IMG/VR virus record: IMGVR_UViG_3300005537_000001
Location: 248,001-312,000 of that record
Length of the DNA stretch: 64,000 nucleotides
DNA from: a virus
Reading direction: 5' to 3' (one strand)
A program made the position numbers and the translations under genes. This document shows, in pieces, positions 60,401-64,000 of this stretch. The notes below the pieces were generated by a model that was given only the letters and a program-made list of their open reading frames with translations, ran no database searches and was not told where the DNA came from. The stretch's first letter is position 1; every line of letters begins with the position of its first letter.

Positions 60401-63400
60401 CCATTTCAGCTGGAGTGTTGTTGTCGGTAGCGCGAGTCAATACCCAATTAGTTGAGCCAGATCCGGTATTTGTAACGGTGTATATACCATTCCACACACC
60501 GCTTGAATTGGTTATGTTGGATTCGTTCTTTACGAGAACTCGCTGACCAGTTGATAGCGTGATTCCATCAAGTACGAGCGCTGCCTGAGTTCCGGCATTT
60601 GTCAGCGTAGCACCGACTCCAGAAGCACCGTTGTTATACGTTGGCGCTGTTCCAGTTAGAGTAAAGAAGTTTTCCGTGGTTCCCGCGGTTACGGCGGTTT
60701 TCCATGATAGACCATTATTTGCGGCGTCAACGTATGCCTTTGTGGCAGCATCAGTTGGGCTTGTAACTGTTCCATGCAGCGTCACACCTGAAAATGATCC
60801 AGTGCCAACGAACGATGCACCGTTGGCAACGAACATGCCAGAACCATCACCTTCGAGAATTTGATTAGTTGTTAGCGTTGATGATACAGACTGCCACGTT
60901 GGAGCACCGGTACCACCAGAGATTAGCGCTTGACCAGCTGTACCAGCTGTACCGATAGCTAGGGCAGAAGCTGTGCTGTAGACTGGAGCACCAGCTACTG
61001 GTGTGAGGTTGGCATTTGTGCCACCATTTGTTAGACCAAGAAGACCGGTTACAGCTGCAGATTGAGCTAGATTTACGGCACCAAACGCTGGTGTTCCACC
61101 GGAACCAGCCTGTAGCACCTGAAATTGAGTACCAGCCGCGGTTACACCGACGGTGCCAGTACCATTACCGAATAGAATGCCATCCGTCGTTAGCGTTGTA
61201 GCTCCAGTACCGCCAGATGCAACGCCTAGGGTGCCAGATAGAACAACGGCACCAGTTACAGGTGAAGCTGTTATACCAGCGAGCGTTGTAGCAAACGACG
61301 TTACGCCGGTGTTAGAGATGATCGTTTCACCTGGTGAATACGTTACCGACAAACCGGTTCCGCTCATTACGATAACTGGATCAATCGTGTACCAGTTACC
61401 AGAGTTAACGGACTGATACGTTGCAGTTCCACCCGTTGGAATCAAAACGGCGGCACCAGTTGCACCACCGTCGATTTGGTCACCACCAGCTGGGAATACA
61501 GCTAGCGTATGAGCGCCCAAGTTAACTACGGAAATTTCAAGACCGACACCAGATGCAGGAAGTACTACGCTGTCATTCGCGGTAGCTACGGTAGTAACTA
61601 CGTTATATGAGTGAGTAAGAGGTGTGGCACCGCTCTGACCACCACCCGCAAATGCCGTGATGCCAGTTGTAGCGCTTTCAAACGTTAGACCATTTACCGT
61701 CAAGTTGCCGGTAGAAGTTACCGAGCCTGGAGCGACAAGAGTTGAGGACAAGCTTAGCGTTACCGTACCAGTTGCAGAAGATGCATTGATCTGATTAGCA
61801 GTACCGAGGATTGAGTTAGCAACGTTGGACCATGTTGGAAGGGCACCAGCTCCTGCCGATGTTAGCACCTGTCCACTAGTGCCAGCTGAACCGTTAAGGC
61901 CAAGCGCACCAGAAACTAGATTTACTCCAGTTCCGGCGCTGATGCCATTGATCGTAAGCGCCGTGCCTGAAGCTGGGGTGTTGATTGTAACGTCACCAGC
62001 AGCTGAAATTGTCATTCTTGTTGACAGTGATGTCGCGCCGGTTTGGAATTGGATTGTACCACCAGAACCATCAGAACCACCAACGCCGGCTTCAAGATTT
62101 AGACCACCACCGTTACCACCAGAACCTGTCGCGTTACCACCCTGAAGCGTTAGCACACCACCAGTTTGAGTTCCACCAGTACCAGTTGCAGCTCCACCAG
62201 CTACCGTAACGGCACCACCTACAGAAGCGGTACCAGTTGCAGCTCCACCAGCTACCGTAACGGCACCACCGTTACCAGTTCCACCAGCCGCGCCGGCGGT
62301 AAGATTTACAACGCCGCCAGCCGTATTGTTTGCGGTGCTACCAGCACCGGCAGTTAGAGTAAGCGCGCGACCTGGATTGGTGTCGGTGCTTGGACCAGAT
62401 TTAACCGTCAGCGCGATGTTGGAACCCATCACGATGTTGCCGCCGAGTGAAGTGTTACCAAACGCTAGCGTTTCGGTTGTGTCGGTCCACGTAAAATCGG
62501 ATGTACCGGTTAGAACGCCACCAGCGCTTCCATAGCCGATAAACGTTGCGGTTAGTGGAGCAGCTGGAGCAGCCCATGTTGGAGGAGAAGTTGATGATCC
62601 TCCAGATGTTAGAACTTGACCGGCGGTACCGAAGGATGGTGTTGAACCAATGCCAAGGGCGCCAGAATCATTAATGGTGAACTGCGTTGAAACTGAAACA
62701 TCACCAGTTTGCAAAATAATTGATCCACCGGTACCAGATGGTGATGTGCCACCCATCAAAATAACTGCACCACCCGGGCCGCTCGTCATACCAGGACCAC
62801 CGGATATCGTTACAGCTTCACCCCGCGCTGGTCCAGCTCCCGCGTGACCACCCGCAATTATTACCCCGCCACCTAGGCTGCCGCTTGATGTTATACCACC
62901 GGTGATAAAAACTCTACCACCTGCAACACCACTGACACCACCACCACCACCATTGATAACCACATCACCAGAAGTTTGACCGATACCAGACGCCTGTCCA
63001 CCTTGAACGGTGACTTGACCGCCAACAGATGTTGACGATGTTCCGCCGGAAATAATTACAATGCCGCCTCGACCAGATCCAGTGTTTGCGCTACCAGTGA
63101 CGTTAAGATTTGGAGATGTTGCTCCAGTTGTTCCTGGGATGGTAAGTATGCCATCTACGGTTGATGAACCAATGCTTAAAGTTTTAGTCGTTTCAGTCCA
63201 GGTAAAATCTGGAGTGCTCGTAACCGTGTTTGTCGCGCTGCCGTACGCTACCTGGGTAGCGGTAAGCGTAGTTGCCGTGGTCGTCCACGTAGGTGGTCCA
63301 CCCGCGCCAGCTGACGTTAGCGTCTGACCAGCCGTACCAACTGAGTTACCAGTACCAACGCCAAGCGCGCCTGATGGGTTAATCGTTAAAGCTAGAGCCG

Positions 63401-64000
63401 CGGCGGTTGTACCAGTTGTGACTGTGAATGAACCAGATGTACCAGTTGCAGAGATACCGGTAGCTAGACTTACGCTACCACCACCACCCGCGCTTGACGC
63501 ACCACCAGCTTGAACTATGAACGATGATCCAGCACCACCTGAAGTTGTAGCAGGAGTAGAGGCACCGGTAAACGTTATGTTGCCACCATGCGCGTTAGCT
63601 CCAGCACCAGGCGTGCCGATTGAAACTAGAAATGCACCTGATGGTTGGTTTGTTGCTCCACCAGCACCAGTCGTTAGGGTTAAATTGTTGCCAGATACCG
63701 TGGACGCGGTGCCGACGCCAGCTTGAATCTGCAGAGTGCCACCACCACCGGATGGACCAGATAGCGTACCGGTTCCGTTGGATGCACCGATGCTTAGAGT
63801 TGCTGTAGATTCACTCCACGTAAAGTCGGAAGTGCCGGTAAGAAGGTTACCAGCTGAACCATAACCAACGAACGTTGACGCTAGGGTTGCGCCAGTCGAA
63901 TTTACAGTTACGGCACCAGTCGCTCCGGACACTGAAATATTGGTACCAGCAACGATGGATGTTACGCCGGTATTGTTGATTTGAAGTGTACCAGCTCCAG
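57495..64000 (-). CDS. giant modular tail-fibre protein, 5' end outside window
   Basis: At least 2167 residues; the frame is open to the window edge, so the true start is outside. Almost entirely Gly/Ser/Thr/Val repeats: GGAVTVAGGAATG-type blocks, SGGTGATTLTTDG and GTAGTTGQILVGNTG phrases. Around 1070-1220 of the visible part lies the YVDAANNGLSWK/LTRATDNN module, also in the plus-strand fibres. The C-terminal ~100 residues contain INHNLNQECVSVVCYDSTVP and a copy of the VTSSS.FTGGNTVITVT module found at the N-termini of the genes at 2222 and 5551. A very long shaft with exchangeable parts suggests a long or whisker-like tail fibre. Confidence 0.75.
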   Translation of the reverse strand, partial: GAGTLQINNTGVTSIVAGTNISVSGATGAVTVNSTGATLASTFVGYGSAGNLLTGTSDFTWSESTATLSIGASNGTGTLSGPSGGGGTLQIQAGVGTASTVSGNNLTLTTGAGGATNQPSGAFLVSIGTPGAGANAHGGNITFTGASTPATTSGGAGSSFIVQAGGASSAGGGGSVSLATGISATGTSGSFTVTTGTTAAALALTINPSGALGVGTGNSVGTAGQTLTSAGAGGPPTWTTTATTLTATQVAYGSATNTVTSTPDFTWTETTKTLSIGSSTVDGILTIPGTTGATSPNLNVTGSANTGSGRGGIVIISGGTSSTSVGGQVTVQGGQASGIGQTSGDVVINGGGGGVSGVAGGRVFITGGITSSGSLGGGVIIAGGHAGAGPARGEAVTISGGPGMTSGPGGAVILMGGTSPSGTGGSIILQTGDVSVSTQFTINDSGALGIGSTPSFGTAGQVLTSGGSSTSPPTWAAPAAPLTATFIGYGSAGGVLTGTSDFTWTDTTETLAFGNTSLGGNIVMGSNIALTVKSGPSTDTNPGRALTLTAGAGSTANNTAGGVVNLTAGAAGGTGNGGAVTVAGGAATGTASVGGAVTVAGGAATGTGGTQTGGVLTLQGGNATGSGGNGGGLNLEAGVGGSDGSGGTIQFQTGATSLSTRMTISAAGDVTINTPASGTALTINGISAGTGVNLVSGALGLNGSAGTSGQVLTSAGAGALPTWSNVANSILGTANQINASSATGTVTLSLSSTLVAPGSVTSTGNLTVNGLTFESATTGITAFAGGGQSGATPLTHSYNVVTTVATANDSVVLPASGVGLEISVVNLGAHTLAVFPAGGDQIDGGATGAAVLIPTGGTATYQSVNSGNWYTIDPVIVMSGTGLSVTYSPGETIISNTGVTSFATTLAGITASPVTGAVVLSGTLGVASGGTGATTLTTDGILFGNGTGTVGVTAAGTQFQVLQAGSGGTPAFGAVNLAQSAAVTGLLGLTNGGTNANLTPVAGAPVYSTASALAIGTAGTAGQALISGGTGAPTWQSVSSTLTTNQILEGDGSGMFVANGASFVGTGSFSGVTLHGTVTSPTDAATKAYVDAANNGLSWKTAVTAGTTENFFTLTGTAPTYNNGASGVGATLTNAGTQAALVLDGITLSTGQRVLVKNESNITNSSGVWNGIYTVTNTGSGSTNWVLTRATDNNTPAEMDAAAVFITDGTTQATTGWVQSTQDPITIGTTSILFSQFSGGSVFTFTSGLNTAGNVISVRTDGVTTYIDGLNNVAVDSSATAGQVLTSSGTHGTTATWSAVNLANANAVTGTLAVGNGGTGATTLTTHGVLLGEGTSSIVATAVGATGTVLTGNTGADPTFVALNTLAVTSIAGTANEIAASSSVGSVTLSLPSTVVLPGSLEVTTTAKFDGLTYQSTGMITANGTTQGAAAPLGHEFCVVTATPGNTAVLLPVPAFAGAEVTVVNVGSMGVLVFPASGAAIDGAGANNSISVPAGGTWTGQASTTTQWYSIDPVVVNGIGISVTYNNGNTSISNTGVLSFNGGTTGLTPSSTMAGNVTLGGTLVVSNGGTGATSFTSDGVVYGNGTGALQVTAAGTTGQILVGNTGGAPSWANASTTAVTSFQTSLAGLTPSTATTGAITLAGTLGLASGGTNASLTATAGGLVYGTGTALAVSTAGTTGQIVLSGGTGAPTFLTNSTPIDTDGSGTVPLVVGSSFNIFGTPNEITTTAVSSPAGVTIAIPTAFIAPGSVEVTTTLKIDTNTASAFLFSDANSNVVASASPTNGQLLIGSTGANPVVANIVTSGSGISVTNGAGSITLANTGVTSLAGTANEITASASTGSVTLSVPSAFIAPGSVEVTTTLKVDTNTAKSFVYSDAGNNLVTTSAPTNGQLLIGSTGNVPVAANITTTGAGISVTNGAGSIQLANTGVTSIVAGTGISISGGTGAVTVNNTGVTSFQTSLSGLTPSASTTGAVTLAGILGSTSGGTGVNNSAAVVGTVLVASATGVFTASPVQFTYSSAADAGAKKAYKINHNLNQECVSVVCYDSTVPASFAVNTTSTTSFTIAGSDQTAIFVNGFQFAVVGSTSNDGTWTVSSSVFTGGNTVITVTSAVTTGGALGTIYVGPSMLLPQQVLFVDANNLIVTLTSAINIFVVIEGVPGITPAAHG
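62179..62270 (-). repeat. tandem DNA repeat in the giant fibre
   Basis: A 41-base sequence (starting GTACCAGTTGCAGCTCC) occurs at 62179-62219 and 62230-62270, a 51-base period equal to 17 codons. On the protein it gives successive GGAVTVAGGAATG blocks. Recent duplication, as the copies are identical. Confidence 0.8.

Noticed and set aside
1-64000. CRISPR arrays, prophage integration sites, insertion sequences
   Set aside because: No regularly spaced direct repeats with unique spacers, no integrase or transposase, and no terminal inverted repeats were seen. Repeats present are within fibre genes.

Overview
This 64 kb window is part of the genome of a large, lytic, T4-related tailed phage (contractile-tail lineage) of a Gram-negative host. 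The T4 link rests on four things: a T4-type replication set (family B DNA polymerase, sliding-clamp candidate next to it, DnaB-type helicase, zinc/TOPRIM primase, FEN/RNase H-type 5' nuclease); a DsbA-like double-strand DNA-binding protein; a T4 Rnl1-type RNA ligase; and about a dozen copies of the T4 late-promoter octamer TATAAATA or one-base variants, most of them in front of tail-type or otherwise late-looking genes. The Gram-negative host is inferred from an inner/outer spanin pair and two lipobox lipoproteins. I see no integrase, repressor, tRNA, rRNA or CRISPR array.

Layout. 1-2171: small genes with thymidylate synthase and a MazG-like pyrophosphohydrolase. 2222-6831: two adhesin-like proteins with Asp-box-like repeats and two small paralogues between them. 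6858-9665: small hypotheticals and a macro-domain protein. 9662-16927: a run of modular tail-fibre proteins ending in a DUF4376-like protein. 16927-20940: hypotheticals, a ClpP-family protease, an antisense small gene and PhoH. 21132-24162: another fibre and a tube-like protein. 24159-31834: dense plus-strand operon of small genes with two different RNA ligases, a cyclic-phosphate-processing receiver-domain protein, a P-loop nucleotide-kinase-like protein, a DEDD exonuclease and two HExxH proteins. 31838-34040: three probable structural proteins. 34115-45356: DsbA, polymerase, clamp, 5' nuclease, primase and helicase, plus a transglycosylase and a frameshifted homing endonuclease. 45788-50277: a GIY-YIG homing endonuclease next to a 1230-residue protein with a nucleotidyltransferase/ligase-like domain. 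50302-54941: a Cas4/MGME1-like nuclease, a periplasmic HtrA-like lipoprotein, an oxygenase-like protein and hypotheticals. 54934-64000, minus strand: a two-domain peptidoglycan hydrolase with both spanins, then a giant tail fibre that runs off the window.

How it fits together. Genes overlap by 1-4 bases (ATGA, TAATG), so most are translationally coupled. DNA metabolism genes are preceded by sigma70-like promoters with a recurring -35 of TTTACT/TGTACT. Late-looking genes have the TATAAATA octamer, which in T4 is read by the phage sigma gp55 with help from the gp45 clamp. Fibre proteins share exchangeable modules between distant loci. The most unusual parts are the RNA-repair-like set (macro domain, cREC-like, Rnl1, Rnl5), the giant ligase-domain protein with a duplicated C-terminal unit, the phage HtrA lipoprotein and the broken HNH endonuclease.
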